DNA from: Macrostomum hystrix
Taxonomy: Eukaryota; Platyhelminthes; Macrostomidae
Length of the DNA stretch: 64,000 nt
Direction of reading: 5' to 3'
Assembly: GCA_950097015.1 (NCBI GenBank)
Contig: CATNEN010000035.1
Location: 932,001-996,000, forward strand
Below, one piece after another: positions 21,161 through 64,000 of the stretch. Within the stretch, counting starts at the first letter, position 1. Each line of letters opens with the position of its first letter. A model generated the notes under the pieces. The model worked only from the letters and a program-made list of their open reading frames with translations, ran no database searches and was not told the DNA's origin. The position numbers were made by a program, and so were the translations under genes.

Positions 21161-22110
21161 CCCGCCTCTACCTCTACCTCTAACTTGCTCTCTCTCCTCA
21201 ATGTCAGTCTTAAATATACTATTCGGTTACTCTCTAGTATTCGCGAGTCTTTGTCTTGGCGATTCAGTTTCCATAGGCAGAATTTAATCAATCCAACTAC
21301 GCAGATCAAATTTCTACTATAGTCTCATTTTAATGCCTTCACCAAGTTATTTTGTTGAAATGTACCGCCTACCATATCACTATTCTTTCTACATTCATTT
21401 GTGACGTGTGTGTGTGTTTTTTAAAGCTACCTGCATCCAGCTGGCCGCACCACCTGTCCATGCGTATTGTTCAGCTCGTGTTTGACATGCAATTTGGCGT
21501 GCCTCACAATGTGCCGACTATCTAAGGTTTTCCCCCTTGGCTCACACACACACTCTCTCTCACATTCTCTACTTCTCCTTTCTTGGCCTATTTCCTGAGT
21601 CGGTTGTGAAGTTGGGCATGTCTTTTGTGCTCGTATAAATTCACTCTCTCTCCATGACACTTGGGGGGCCTATATAGCTTCCTGTTCTCTGGGCCGACCC
21701 TAAATTCAATTGAAATGAAGGGGGTAGGTAGGAGAATTTCTCCCCTTCTCCTTTGCATTTGACACGATTCCCATGCGTATAGCATTACGTCATCGATGTC
21801 AGAGCATCTCGTTCACCCCCGTTCAGGTCGGGGCAGAGGGTCGTAAAGGAGGGCTTGGATTGCAGCGAATATGTTGTATTGTTGTATTTATATTCATCTA
21901 GCCATCCATATAAGTTTGACATGCTTTCAAATCCAATGCTGACCGATGATTGCAATGCTGTGGCAATATTCGACAACTCTTAGGGATTGTGTATCTTGGG
22001 GTCTGAGTTTTGGCCTTAGTAACTAAAAGCAGACCATTTTCCATCTTCTTTTAATTAGTCTACACAGAGTTGTGGATCACATCCGGCCAGCTTGAAATCT
22101 CGTGTAGTCA
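21161..22110 (+). other. Non-coding, nothing recognised
   Basis: Mixed DNA with a (GT)-rich patch near 21408 and no supported gene. Confidence 0.4.
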
Positions 22111-22199
22111 GGGCGATAAGTGGCAGATCGGTCTAACGCGTTTGCCTCTCGCACCAAGGTCCCTGAGCTCGATTCCGCGGCGAGGCCGACATCCTTTGA
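22111..22199 (+). mobile_element. SINE family B, truncated head
   Basis: A tRNA-like head with A-box-like tggcagatcggtctaacgcg and B-box-like ctgagctcgattcc, then cggcgaggcc. The same B box and following bases occur at about 36331-36352. It is cut off at 22199 where a family A SINE begins, so the younger family A copy probably landed in it. Confidence 0.6.
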
Positions 22200-22510
22200 A
22201 GAGGAGGGTTAGCCTAGTGGTTAGAACGTCGGACTAAAAGCTTGAAGGTCGGGGGTTCGATTCCTGACCCCACTGATACAGTTTGTGTCCTTTAGCAAGG
22301 CACTTAACTGTGCATTGCTTCAGTTCACCCAGCTGTTAAATGGGTTCCAGCATCAGCTGGGGTAATTTAGGGTGGGTGTGGCATCTCCCCAGTCCATGGA
22401 CTGAACAGCCGTACGCAGCCTTCAGATGCGCCGCGCAATAGCTGCGGCTGTGCTGTCGGCTGCACGCCTGGCTTTATTGGGGCAGGTGTAATCAATTATT
22501 ATTATTATTT
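22200..22510 (+). mobile_element. tRNA-derived SINE, family A, copy 2
   Basis: Full-length copy with box A (tagcctagtggttagaac) and box B (ggttcgattcc), the conserved body, and an (att)n end. It aligns throughout with 12461-12783. Confidence 0.85.
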
Positions 22511-22950
22511 GCTTTGTACTAGTCTTCGGTGAGGGCATAAGCTAAGGGTTACGTGATAGATGAATTCCCATAACGAGTATTAGAAGTTTAAAGCGCCGAC
22601 AAACAGTTGTGAACAATGGCCAGGCCTAGGACAACTCTGATTGGCCCTGCCTGACCATTGGACCTCGGCTTGGTCGTCTTGGGTGGGGGTTGGGGGGCAA
22701 TCAGTTTTCTAGACCTCTGCCGCCTCTCTCCTGTGCAATAGCCAGTGTTGTTGGCACACAGAGCCTTGCTATACTGACACATTATTCACTGAGGAAGAAG
22801 AACCTTTGACGCACACTGAAGCTAGAGCTGTCCATTGTTCAGTCGTCAAAACAATGGGATAGACACAGATATTTTATTTCATTTGACAACTGTAAGTTTC
22901 AATATTGATAAACGGATTAATTAGCTGATCTGTGAGCAGTGCTCATTGCT
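22511..22950 (+). promoter_or_regulatory. Possible 5' flank/leader of the exon at 22951
   Basis: An in-frame TGA at 22933-22935 precedes the ATG at 22951, and no in-phase acceptor is evident. If the exon at 22951 is a true first exon, the promoter should lie here. I see no TATA box or other defined element. Confidence 0.25.
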
Positions 22951-54442
<31,492 letters not shown>

Positions 54443-54544
54443 GCAGCACACGGAATTCGCCCTAGCAGCTGCTAGCTGTGCGACATGCGCCATCTGTCAC
54501 TTAAACCGCCGCGTTCTACTATTCTGTTGATATCTAGTGCACAG

Positions 54545-55000
54545 TTCCTATTGACACTCCACTGCCACTCCTGACACCCCACGTCCCTTCTGACACTCCA
54601 CTGCCACTCCTGACACCCCATGTCCCTTCTGACACTCCACTGCCTCTCCTGACACCCCATGTCCCTTCTGACACTCCACTGCCTCTCCTGACACCCCATG
54701 TCCCTTCTGACACTCCACTGCCTCTTCTGACACCCCATGTCCCTTCTGACACTCCACTGCCACTCCTGACACCCCATGTCCCTTCTGACACTCCACTGCC
54801 TCTCCTGACACCCCATGTCCCTTCTGACACTCCACTGCCTCTCCTGACACCCCATGTCCCTTCTGACACTCCACTGCCTCTCCTGACACCCCATGTCCCT
54901 TCTGACACTCCACTGCTTCTCCTGACACCCCATGTCCCTTCTGACACTCCACTGCCTCTCCTGACACCCCACGTCACTCCTGACACCCTGCCTGATACTC
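54545..55000 (+). repeat. Minisatellite in the RasGAP 3' UTR, 39-bp unit
   Basis: About 11 copies of a unit that is itself a dimer of related halves (cttctgacactccactgcc and tcctgacaccccatgt). It begins about 100 bases after the stop codon. Confidence 0.9.
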
Positions 55001-57938
55001 CAGTATCTCCCCTTACATTCTTTTTATCTCACCGTCTTCCCGGATCATGCCGCATTCGACACGCATAATTTTCAAGCCTTGCAAGACATTGACTCCTTAC
55101 TGCTTGGGCTGCCTTGGTTCGCCATCGAAGTCCGAAGTTGTTTTAGTCCCTCGATTGGCAGTTTAGTTTCTTAAATGATCTAGGTCGTGAGTTCGACTTC
55201 CGAACTCAGCCAGTGAGATGTTCGCTGCTGATCTCATCCAATTTTATTCTATTTTCACGACGCTTTTATTGTCTCCGGAACTGCAGGTTAAATCTGACCG
55301 CCAAGTTCCGCTAGTCCCCATCTTGACTTGCTGCAAAGTGAAAGCATTTTGAAATTCAAGGAAAATTTCCTTTTTTAATCAGCATCCGCGATTTCTGTAG
55401 TGAGAAACCGAATGCAAAAAAGGTAGCACTTGCGCCCTCCTTGTCGCTTCTGTCGCTTGTGTCCTACGCTCTCTAAGAAATGTAACTAACTCCTGTTTAA
55501 CTAGTCTTTGCAATTTTAAACTGGCGCCAAGATTGCTCTCGTGCATTGGCGCGATTTCAAATTTCAAATATTAACAGTGTTTGCTAATAAACTATCTTTG
55601 AAAATAGGCTATCGAACGATGTTGAGTTTTTGGAGTTGTGATAGAATTGATGTCTTATATAAATGCATAGAATGACTGTATCTTTTTAATATTCGCTTCG
55701 ATAATATTTTGCTTTTAGTCAAATTTGCTTAAACTTCTGTTTTTTATTCTTTCTTAAATCTTTCGCGGCAATTCATAATTCGCTTTTGGGGCATTGCGAG
55801 AGTACATTCTCGCCCTGGTCAGTTTTTTTCCTTTTAAAGTCTTATTAATTTTGAGCAATGTTTCACCCAGCTGTCTCATTATTTGCCTCTATTTTCCATA
55901 ATCAATTGCCACATCCTGCGCTTTGCTTGTGGTTGCCTAGCACATACTGCAATCGCCTTAAATATTGAATACGATTGCCTACATGATGATATATATCTGA
56001 GCTATATTTATCTACTTGCATGTTAAATGTGTATTTCCTACGAGTACAACTTAGACTTGTGACTGTCTATAACACACACAAATATAAACCGAAGACTATG
56101 AAATATTGCTTACTTTCTCTTGTTGCCAGATGATCGCTTAGTGCAGTTGTTGCACAGTTAAATTCACAGTCCAAAGTTGCAGTTTAATGCGATCTGCTAC
56201 GGTTGCACTACTTGTTAGTAGAACGTTTGATGGTTTTACTACCTACTTCATTGTTTCTTTAAAACCTGTTTCAGTGAAGCACGTGGCTTTATTTTAGATT
56301 TTATTTAATAGAGGTATTTTTAGGCTCGTGCGATACTACTGACCTATTTCATCAGTAGCGAGTCGGCCAACGGTTGTCAAGGCGGTGTTTCTTGTTTCTA
56401 CGCCCCCTCTCTCACCATAGGGCGGGCTAGATCTCTCTTTCTCTCCTCATTGCCCTTCAACCCTCGGTGAGCAGGAATTTGTACGAAGGTTGTAAAAAAA
56501 GAAAATGCTTTCATCTCACTGCTCACTTCTCTCGTGTACAGCGTGTTGTCCTTGGTTACCCCCAGTTTAACTACTATTGCGGCTGAGGCGGAGGGTAGGG
56601 TTGGAATTACCTCCTAATATTTAAGCAACCGCACAGCATATGTACATGCGCATGCGTGTCTTTAGCTGCCCTCGAAACAGGCGGTTGCTGTATGCTGTGT
56701 TTTGTAAGCAAACTTGTCCCCGCCACCCATGGAAACCGTGGCTTCCCCCAACAGCAACTTTCACGTGATTGAACTATCGTGTAAAATAAGGGGATTCGAA
56801 GCTCATTATCTCGCTCCAATATATGTATCTTTCGTTTTCTAAAACAAAGTAAGATGGTACAGCAATCAAGGATGTCCCTTTTCTGAATTAAGAAAATTAC
56901 CGTTCAACTTGGAAGCTTCTCGCGCACAATGGAACTAAATTTAGAATGTGTTCATTATAACACATTTAGAGTGTTTGAGTTAATTGATATATATATATAT
57001 ATATCATATTGTCTATTGGACAATATATATTAGCCTAGTATAGAAAGAATTTGCTAAATGAGCTGATTTAATTAGATACCAAATTTCTGTCTGTTTTCCC
57101 GGGAAGGGGCTAAAATAGCTAGTTAGTATACTAACAATTCAGTGAATGTAATGTAAATTCCTCTAATAATAATATTAAGGTTAGAGCAATAGTATATTTT
57201 GAAGTTTGTCATATCAGTAGTACATTTTTTCATAAAAAATATAGCGGTATTCAAACACGAGAGGCGAATGAAGCAACAAAAGAACAGAACAAGAACCCAA
57301 TTAATATCATGCTTAGAATAAAATTCTCATAGTTGCCCTGAAACCCGATTCCATCAGACAATTCTAATCCGCTCGCTGGCGTTATTTCAAAATTAAACAA
57401 TTATACGACAACAGATTAACAAAGCAATTCACGAATACAACTTTTGTGAGTAAGTTTGCGGCAATCGAAATCGAAAAATAATAATTTTGTGGCCGCAAAT
57501 TTTCATGGAGACAGGAAAGGATTAAAGGATCAGGGACAAGAGAGTGGACAGAGCGAGCAGAAGAGGTACGAAAGAGCTCAGTCGTTCGTCTCCTCACGAA
57601 AATGGTTCATCTTTCGTGATTTCTGTTATAAACTAGAATTGATATCAACATTCCTGATTTGCAGTGAAATCGCTCATCGAAAAGGTAGCAGATTTTATAG
57701 GCTTGTAGATAGAATAGTCAGTTTGTGAATGCATGGTTGACAGGCGATCGATCTTAACAATAGCACGACTGGCTTCTTCAAACTCGGGACTATGGGCGAT
57801 GGCGAAGGCTGCTAGCTGCTGCTGCTGCTGCTGCTGCTGCTGTTTCGACTAAGAGAGCGGGATAGACTTATCAGTAGAACGGACAATGGGGAGTCGTAGA
57901 GGGGAACGCCGGGAGGTCGGGCAGGGGCTGGGCGAGTT
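55001..57938 (+). other. RasGAP 3' UTR and intergenic region
   Basis: No further coding sequence. A canonical AATAAA occurs at 55586-55591, about 1.15 kb past the RasGAP stop, and is a reasonable poly(A) signal. An (AT)n tract lies at about 56985-57004. A weak tRNA-like box B (gagttcgacttcc) is at about 55190. A (GCT)9 tract lies at 57815-57842, within the presumed CFAP20 3' UTR. Confidence 0.45.
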
Positions 57939-58079
57939 TCAGACATTCGGCTGCACTGCGGACTTGTCACCGGCCTTCTGGCTGACGGGCAAGTAGAGCT
58001 TGAACTCGGCTGGCAGCTCGTCCTCGCTATAGAGGCGGTCGCAGAAGTACACCCGCCTGATGCGGCAGTTGGCGTGGAT
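57939..58079 (-). CDS. CFAP20: CFAP20 exon 4
   Basis: Begins [20 protein letters not shown] after a cag acceptor and ends with TGA at 57939-57941. Confidence 0.97.
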   Translation of the reverse strand: MHANCRIRRVYFCDRLYSEDELPAEFKLYLPVSQKAGDKSAVQPNV

Positions 58080-59219
58080 CTGTTCGGGTGAGGCGATGTA
58101 AAGTTTTAGGCAAGTTCCAATAGACTTGGCTTGTGCTGTTGATACTTAAAACAAAACAGCACTAGCTCTCACCTGGATTCTCAGTGTCTCAATGTAGTTC
58201 GTGCCGTAGGCTCGCCTAGTGAAGTCTGACAGGTTGAACTGGATCTGATTCCAGCCCTCGTCCAGGCGCATTGGCATGGTGCAGATAAACGGCTTCACTC
58301 GCGTTGTGCTCTGATAGTTGGAGGCTCGGAAACGGCGTCTGACGTTCTTGTCGTCCAGGATCTGCGAGTCGAAATTGAAGCGGAATTTAGAACTTTGTAT
58401 AAAAACAGATCGACCGTTTTATACGTGATTTTATGCTTTGATTAATAATATGCATTTTTGTTATAAGCATCCGGTGCTAAGGGTTTTCTGGTGCACATTT
58501 GATAGCTTCAGTGTATTTAATTACCTGCACTTCAAAGGTGAAGTACTTCTTCAGATTCTTGATGATCATCACCAGGAACGGCAGCTTGATGCCGAGAGTC
58601 TTTTTTGGATCAGCGGGGCATGTGATGAAGGTTGTGCTGACGTTGGTGCCGACTATCTCCAAGACAAGCGATTGGATGTCATTGTCTGTGATCCGCTTGA
58701 TGTGCCCATTTCTGACCTGCGGGAGTTAAAAACAAACGGTGTGTTCACAGATCTTCGAGTCGGGAGTTAAAACAGCCAGATATATAAAAATCATTGGATA
58801 AACACATTAAAGTAATTTCTAAATTAAAATAATAAAATAACTGTATATTATTGATATTAAACATTTATTTCCATCTTCTCCTTATGACTAATATAAGGAA
58901 TTAAAAACAAGTATATGCCTCTAAAAAGAAAGGCAAAAGAAATGTGAAAACTTTCAAAAATCATAACTCTTCTCTAGTTAATTTATTACTTAAGTTTCCA
59001 GTTATGGTACAATTGTATACTTCCTATTTAAAGCAATACTATTAAGCTAGTCCGTAGTCTAGAAACAAATTCGTTTCCATTTCAAGAGTTTTACTTATAA
59101 GTAACGGAAACAAACTAAAAAAATACTTTAATTACCTTCTTGTCCCATATCATCAATGGCTTACTTCCGATACTGTATAATACTGAGAGAAATCCGCTCT
59201 GGAAGGTGTTCTTGAACAT
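57939..59219 (-). CDS. CFAP20: Cilia- and flagella-associated protein 20 (whole gene, 4 exons joined)
   Basis: Exons 59136-59219, 58525-58716, 58173-58361 and 57939-58079 (read in that order on the minus strand) give 606 bases, that is 201 residues plus stop; all introns fall between codons. The product is nearly identical to animal CFAP20 (human 193 residues). It starts [20 protein letters not shown] and contains [39 protein letters not shown] and [22 protein letters not shown]20/Bug22 is a small beta-rich protein of the axonemal inner junction of doublet microtubules, needed for ciliary motility and tubulin modification. The last dozen residues ([13 protein letters not shown]) are lineage-specific. 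The gene is compact, contrasting with the RasGAP gene it converges on. Confidence 0.98.
58173..58361 (-). CDS. CFAP20: CFAP20 exon 3
   Basis: Encodes [20 protein letters not shown] through [11 protein letters not shown] (63 codons), with a cag acceptor and ccag|gtgaga donor. Confidence 0.98.
58525..58716 (-). CDS. CFAP20: CFAP20 exon 2
   Basis: Encodes [20 protein letters not shown] through [12 protein letters not shown] (64 codons), with a cccgcag acceptor and gcag|gtaatt donor. Confidence 0.98.
59136..59219 (-). CDS. CFAP20: CFAP20 exon 1
   Basis: Starts at the only conserved ATG (59217-59219) and encodes 28 residues to IWDKK, with an aag|gtaatt donor. Confidence 0.97.
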
Positions 59220-60129
59220 TTTAAACTTAATGTGCTATCCACGCTCAAGTCACAAAAGTTAGCAGCTCCGATATTATTGTATATTCGATTTTGTCGTCAA
59301 TTAGAGTTAAAGAAAGAGCTATGTTGGGAAGGAGAATTTTTTTTAATCTACCACTGTAGAGAATTTAAAATATCGCCTTCGTCGTCAATGGTTTCAAAGA
59401 CTGCAAACAGTGCAAGAATACTCGTTGCCATACAAAGTAGTTCCAGTCTGCATCGATTACTTTTCGTTCTATATTAGATTACTTATTTAATTGTTCTTAT
59501 CAAAATTATAATAATTTTATAGATTTGTAGTATTTAAACTTTTTTAATTAAAAGAAGAGTTACAATTAATATAAAGTCACTATTTTATTTACCTGTTAAA
59601 AGCCGTAAAAACGTGAATAAGTTCTTGTCTTGTCTTGTCTAAGTCAAATCGCGTATCTACTAAGCCAATGATAAATAGAAAAAAGTGAGGATTCATGAAT
59701 AATGCGTTCTAATATTCGTTGAAGGAACATGTTTAGCAAGACATATTAAAAGAACAGCATTGGATCTGCTTCCAAAAAGTGTTATCAACATATGAATGTG
59801 AAGCTGAACGTGAAAAATTTCAATCTCGCTAGTGCATTTTTCTGTGAAAATCTGCCTTTAATAAATTTTACAAGAAACGAAGTCTCCCCGTCCCTGTTCT
59901 TCTAGAGGTCCTTGGATCAAAGTTCCATTCTTGCTCAAAAGGTCAAAAGCTCAAAGGTCAAAATTAATTATCACTTCTTGTTGGCTAAAATGAAAGTTTT
60001 CTACTCACTTCGTTGCCTTTTTGGCCAACATCAAAGCAAGGACCTCTGTTAGTAAAACATAACTTAGTTAGGCTACAGTGGTCCTTGAATCAAAGTCACT
60101 GAACTCTCACTTCTCCGAGAAGTAACATG
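59220..60129 (-). other. CFAP20 upstream region
   Basis: AT-rich, no gene recognised. It contains copies of ggtccttggatcaaag (about 59910) and gtggtccttgaatcaaag (about 60078), which are shared with sequence near 9180. Confidence 0.4.
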
Positions 60130-60375
60130 AACTAAAAATGATCTTAAACAATAATACTGAGAAGAGGCATGATCTTTATCCACTAAGGCTTAGAAACAAC
60201 ATGACCTAATGATCTTAAACAATAATGCCGAGAAGCGAGATAACAAGATGTTTTTAGCTAGTCGAGAAAGAAGAGAAGCGACACCAACCATTGATCTTAA
60301 TAACTACTAAGGACAAAATTGGCAATTCATTACCTAATGATCCCAGCCACTAATTAAGGACTATACCTATACTTT
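60130..60375 (-). repeat. Degenerate U2-head-like repeats, fourth site
   Basis: At least five units begin tgatctt or tgatccc at uneven spacing, mostly about 40 bases or multiples. Each is followed by an a-rich ctaa/ataaggc element, and several end gagaagcga. On the minus strand these resemble the first 30 bases of U2 snRNA (tcgcttctcggc...aagatca). Another pair is at about 60585-60665. Confidence 0.4.
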
Positions 60376-60395
60376 GTCGAAAATACAGAGACGCG

Positions 60396-60576
60396 TAATC
60401 AGTAGCTGTAATCAGTAGCTGTAATCAGTAGCTGTAATCAGTAGCTGTAATCAGTAGCTGTAATCAGTAGCTGTAATCAGTAGCTGTAATCAGTAGCTGT
60501 AATCAGTAGCTGTAATCAGTAGCTGTAATCAGTAGCTGTAATCAGTAGCTGTAATCAGTAGCTGTAATCAGTAGCT
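60396..60576 (+). repeat. Minisatellite, 13-bp unit
   Basis: Fourteen copies of taatcagtagctg with no visible variation, suggesting recent expansion. Confidence 0.95.
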
Positions 60577-60714
60577 GAAAATCGACACCCCATATGAGTT
60601 TATTAGCTAAAACGACGCCCCTCTTTAGTTTTATCGAGTAAGGCTTAGAGGCGACACGGCCAATAAATTTAGAGACACTTCGAGGTCTTTGCTCGAAATG
60701 CCAAGAATGTTTTG

Positions 60715-62006
60715 AGCTACCCTGCAGCTGTGAGCTACCCTGCAGCTGTGAGCTACCCTGCAGCTGTGAGCTACCCTGCAGCTGTGAGCTACCCTGCAGC
60801 TGTGAGCTACCCTGCAGCTGTGAGCTACCCTGCAGCTGTGAGCTACCCTGCAGCTGTGAGCTACCCTGCAGCTGTGAGCTACCCTGCAGCTGTGAGCTAC
60901 CCTGCAGCTGTGAGCTACCCTGCAGCTGTGAGCTACCCTGCAGCTGTGAGCTACATTGCAGCTGTGAGCTACCCTGCAGCTGTGAGCTACCCTGCAGCTG
61001 TGAGCTACATTGCAGCTGTGAGCTACCCTGCAGCTGTGAGCTACCCTGCAGCTGTGAGCTACCCTGCAGCTGTGAGCTACCCTGCAGCTGTGAGCTACCC
61101 TGCAGCTGTGAGCTACCCTGCAGCTGTGAGCTACATTGCAGCTGTGAGCTACATTGCAGCTGTGAGCTACATTGCAGCTGTGAGCTACATTGCAGCTGTG
61201 AGCTACATTGCAGCTGTGAGCTACCCTGCAGCTGTGAGCTACATTGCAGCTGTGAGCTACATTGCAGCTGTGAGCTACCCTGCAGCTGTGAGCTACCCTG
61301 CAGCTGTGAGCTACCCTGCAGCTGTGAGCTACCCTGCAGCTGTGAGCTACCCTGCAGCTGTGAGCTACCCTGCAGCTGTGAGCTACCCTGCAGCTGTGAG
61401 CTACCCTGCAGCTGTGAGCTACCCTGCAGCTGTGAGCTACCCTGCAGCTGTGAGCTACATTGCAGCTGTGAGCTACCCTGCAGCTGTGAGCTACCCTGCA
61501 GCTGTGAGCTACCCTGCAGCTGTGAGCTACCCTGCAGCTGTGAGCTACCCTGCAGCTGTGAGCTACCCTGCAGCTGTGAGCTACCCTGCAGCTGTGAGCT
61601 ACCCTGCAGCTGTGAGCTACATTGCAGCTGTGAGCTACATTGCAGCTGTGAGCTACATTGCAGCTGTGAGCTACATTGCAGCTGTGAGCTACATTGCAGC
61701 TGTGAGCTACCCTGCAGCTGTGAGCTACCCTGCAGCTGTGAGCTACCCTGCAGCTGTGAGCTACCCTGCAGCTGTGAGCTACCCTGCAGCTGTGAGCTAC
61801 CCTGCAGCTGTGAGCTACCCTGCAGCTGTGAGCTACCCTGCAGCTGTGAGCTACCCTGCAGCTGTGAGCTACCCTGCAGCTGTGAGCTACCCTGCAGCTG
61901 TCAGCTACCCTGCAGCTGTGAGCTACCCTGCAGCTGTGAGCTACCCTGCAGCTGTGAGCTACCCTGCAGCTGTGAGCTACCCTGCAGCTGTGAGCTACAT
62001 TGCAGC
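60715..62006 (+). repeat. Minisatellite, 18-bp unit
   Basis: About 72 copies of gagctaccctgcagctgt, with a second form (acattgc for accctgc). Runs of five acattgc units occur twice, about 486 bases apart. The 18-base period keeps one frame open for over 400 codons (a repeated SYPAAV hexapeptide), but no ATG, homology or splice signal supports translation. Confidence 0.95.
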
Positions 62007-62645
62007 TAGCTAGCTGACATTCAAAGTTATTAAGGAAAAATTGTATACGCTTTTTTCTACTTGCAGTAAACGGTCTTTAGAGATGTTATTATTCTTTTGT
62101 ATTTTTTTTCGACATTTTTACTTTTTATGGCTGTTTATCTATCGCTTCTGCAATGTTTTAAAGCTTTTTTGACGTTTACACGTGCATTATTTAGGCATTT
62201 AGATCGTATATTCGTTTTTTTCTACCAAAGCACGAAGCACTTTTACGTTTAGTTTTAAAACTGAGCTAGATATTGGTATGGAGCCATAGTTTTTATGTAT
62301 AAATATAATACAGATTCTGGGATATTTTCTTGTACTTTAATTTTTTGTCTTCAGTTGTCTTTTAACATTGTTGATAATATTTAGTTTGTGTTTTCCATAA
62401 CATGTCAGTAATGAAGTTTTTTATTATAACGTTTGTTTGCTGAATACTCGTATTTAATTTACTGCTCAGACAAGTGAACTTCTTTAACTAATAATTGCGT
62501 AGGCTTGATTATGAGCGCACGGATTACGTTTCGTGATTGAGTGTAGCGTCTGAGTGAAAGATAGGCGGTTGACAATAATTCTGTCACACATTTCACAGAA
62601 GAGATTTCCACTTCTCTCAACTGAACTTATTTTTGTATTGCTTTG
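62007..62645 (+). other. AT-rich stretch without recognisable gene
   Basis: No coding frame or repeat recognised. It forms the 3' flank of the U2-like gene. Confidence 0.4.
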
Positions 62646-62835
62646 ATGCGCAGATCCTTGCTGTACTGCAGCGCAAGGCCTACGCGTGGACCAGGTCGTG
62701 TGAACACGAAGCACTGGCCCGACTCCACAAAAACTGGATTAATAACGTAGTAGACCAATGGTCTACGTTTGAGGTATTAATCTCAAAAGAACAGAAACTA
62801 CACTTTGATCTTAGCCAATAAGGCCGAGAAGCGAT
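62646..62835 (-). ncRNA. U2 spliceosomal snRNA-like gene or pseudogene
   Basis: U2 snRNA pairs with the intron branch site in the spliceosome. The minus strand here starts atcgcttctcggcctta and runs about 190 bases, the usual U2 length. Visible parts in order are the 5' stem, the gtgtagttt branch-site region, stem IIa (ttgag/ctcaa), stem IIb (gtagacc att ggtctac), an Sm-like agtttttgtgg, a stem III-like hairpin, and stem IV (ccttgc...gcaagg) with the conserved tgcagtac loop. Against U2 of other animals it has an extra base in 'ccttattgg' and gtagtt where the branch-site element is otherwise invariant gtagta. The stems are kept, but that change makes a pseudogene or U2-derived repeat more likely than a working gene. 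Confidence 0.75.
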
Positions 62836-64000
62836 AAAAATTGGGAAGCAGATTGATTATTTTACTAGATGTACCTTGCAACATTTTGCATTTCTACCCT
62901 ACTTTTCGTGTTGCACAGCTACAGATGCAGAAATTGGCATGAAAAGTGCTTATAAGCTTGCTTAAACTTGGCTGATGCTACTGAAAAGTGTACTTTTTAT
63001 AGTGAACAGCTTTTCATTTTTTATTTAAAAGCTCTGAATTGAGATAACTAAGTTTACAACTAAAAAATGGAAAGTACTCGATATTGCCATACGGGCAGAA
63101 TAAGTATGTGCAAATAGCGCTACTGTTAGTAATATAACAATATAATAACAATCAAACACTCATGCACGTCATCGTTCCGAAGATTTATGACTGGTTCGAA
63201 TTTATTGCTAGTAAAAAATTCCAATGTTTTCTGCGTAGCAAATTTTTATTCATGGCAGAATTTTTATTCTGCCATACCACATGCACATATTTCATTTACT
63301 CTTCGGGTTCAAACGATTTGCCGTTGCGCGTCGCTTGGGCTACTCGAAGTTGTCAGGCTTGAATATTTATTGATGCACTTTTTCATCGCAGGTTCGATTG
63401 AAGTTGTATTAATCTATTAAATGAAAAATAAACTACGCACGTGGAGCACTTCCGAATTGACTTGAACACTGGACAAAAAAGGTTTATTTAATTTAGGCTA
63501 GTCAGTGCGTCGTGCAGATAGCACGAAACCATGTGGTCATGAGTTCGAGTCACTTATGTCGTAAATTCTTTGTCACTTTTTTATTAAACCTCAACACATC
63601 GGTGCGTACTCATTTTTAATACAAGTACCATAGCTAACTATGAAGCTCAACACTTATCGAGTTAAAATGGTTAAATCTATAAAACCTAAATTAAATTCTG
63701 CGTCGAAGCAATTCATGTATGCACAAAAGAAACAAATGTTATTACGCAATGAATTACAGTTCATTTTGTCTAGTTACAATTGTATTTATAAAATACTATA
63801 TTTAATGCAAATAGCAAATTCTGTTCTTGTTTAGTTAATAAAAAGTTTTGGTCCTATCCGATATGTATCGAAAACTACATAAAAAAGTCTATAAAGAATG
63901 GTGAGACAAACTAAACTGATGTAAATTTACTGCGATTCAAAGCGGTGAACTTAGACCAGATTAGACCAGAATTCTATCAATCGATCAGTTAGATTTGATA
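62836..64000 (-). other. AT-rich end of window
   Basis: No gene supported. A weak tRNA-like stretch with a B-box-like gagttcgagtcac is at about 63541-63553. No PSE-like element of the U2-like gene could be identified with confidence. Confidence 0.35.

Noticed and set aside
60712-62013. 433-codon frame of repeated SYPAAV
   Set aside because: No ATG, homology or splice signals; the 18-bp period alone keeps the frame open.
63490-63570. tRNA gene or SINE head
   Set aside because: Only a B-box-like gagttcgagtcac is clear; no cloverleaf could be drawn and the A box is poor.

Overview
This is nuclear DNA from a metazoan, most likely a spiralian (flatworm or mollusc-like), though the sequence does not let me name the species. 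It has GT-AG introns, tRNA-derived SINEs, several classes of decayed retrotransposon, CAG-rich coding exons and an extreme load of minisatellites. I count about 20 arrays covering roughly 19 kb, or 30% of the window. Only two protein genes are well supported.

Layout. (1) 1-11 kb is a retroelement graveyard. It holds Ty3/gypsy integrase pieces, two fragments of a restriction-like-endonuclease (RLE) type non-LTR retrotransposon, and two copies of an AlkB-like 2-oxoglutarate/Fe(II) dioxygenase reading frame, one fused to gag-like ORF1 sequence. A 1.37-kb APE-type non-LTR element starts with a 2A-like peptide motif and is nested inside the gypsy integrase. U2 snRNA-derived sequence recurs here: a 72-bp U2 internal fragment directly follows the 3' region of one RLE fragment, and 38-bp tandem units resemble the U2 5' end. 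(2) 11.7-54.4 kb is occupied mainly by one plus-strand gene for a SynGAP/DAB2IP/RASAL2-family RasGAP. Ten exons (22951-54442) join in frame into a 1,414-codon reading frame with a PH-like region, C2, RasGAP and C-terminal coiled coil. Two further upstream exons (11730-11775, 13096-13220) resemble the family's N-terminal half-PH segment, but I could not link them in phase. The introns carry most of the minisatellites. (3) 57.9-59.2 kb holds CFAP20 on the minus strand (four exons, 201 residues), convergent with the RasGAP gene. (4) 60-64 kb holds two more arrays, degenerate U2-head-like repeats and a full-length U2 snRNA-like gene or pseudogene on the minus strand.

How the parts relate. The two protein genes have no shared pathway: one encodes a Ras/Rap GTPase-activating scaffold, the other an axonemal inner-junction protein. 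The interesting biology is in the mobile DNA. RLE elements, U2 sequence and the AlkB reading frame occur in the same order at two places. That is what head-to-tail insertion of a U2-targeted, AlkB-carrying retrotransposon would leave. All long open frames inside the minisatellites are judged to be artefacts of periodicity.
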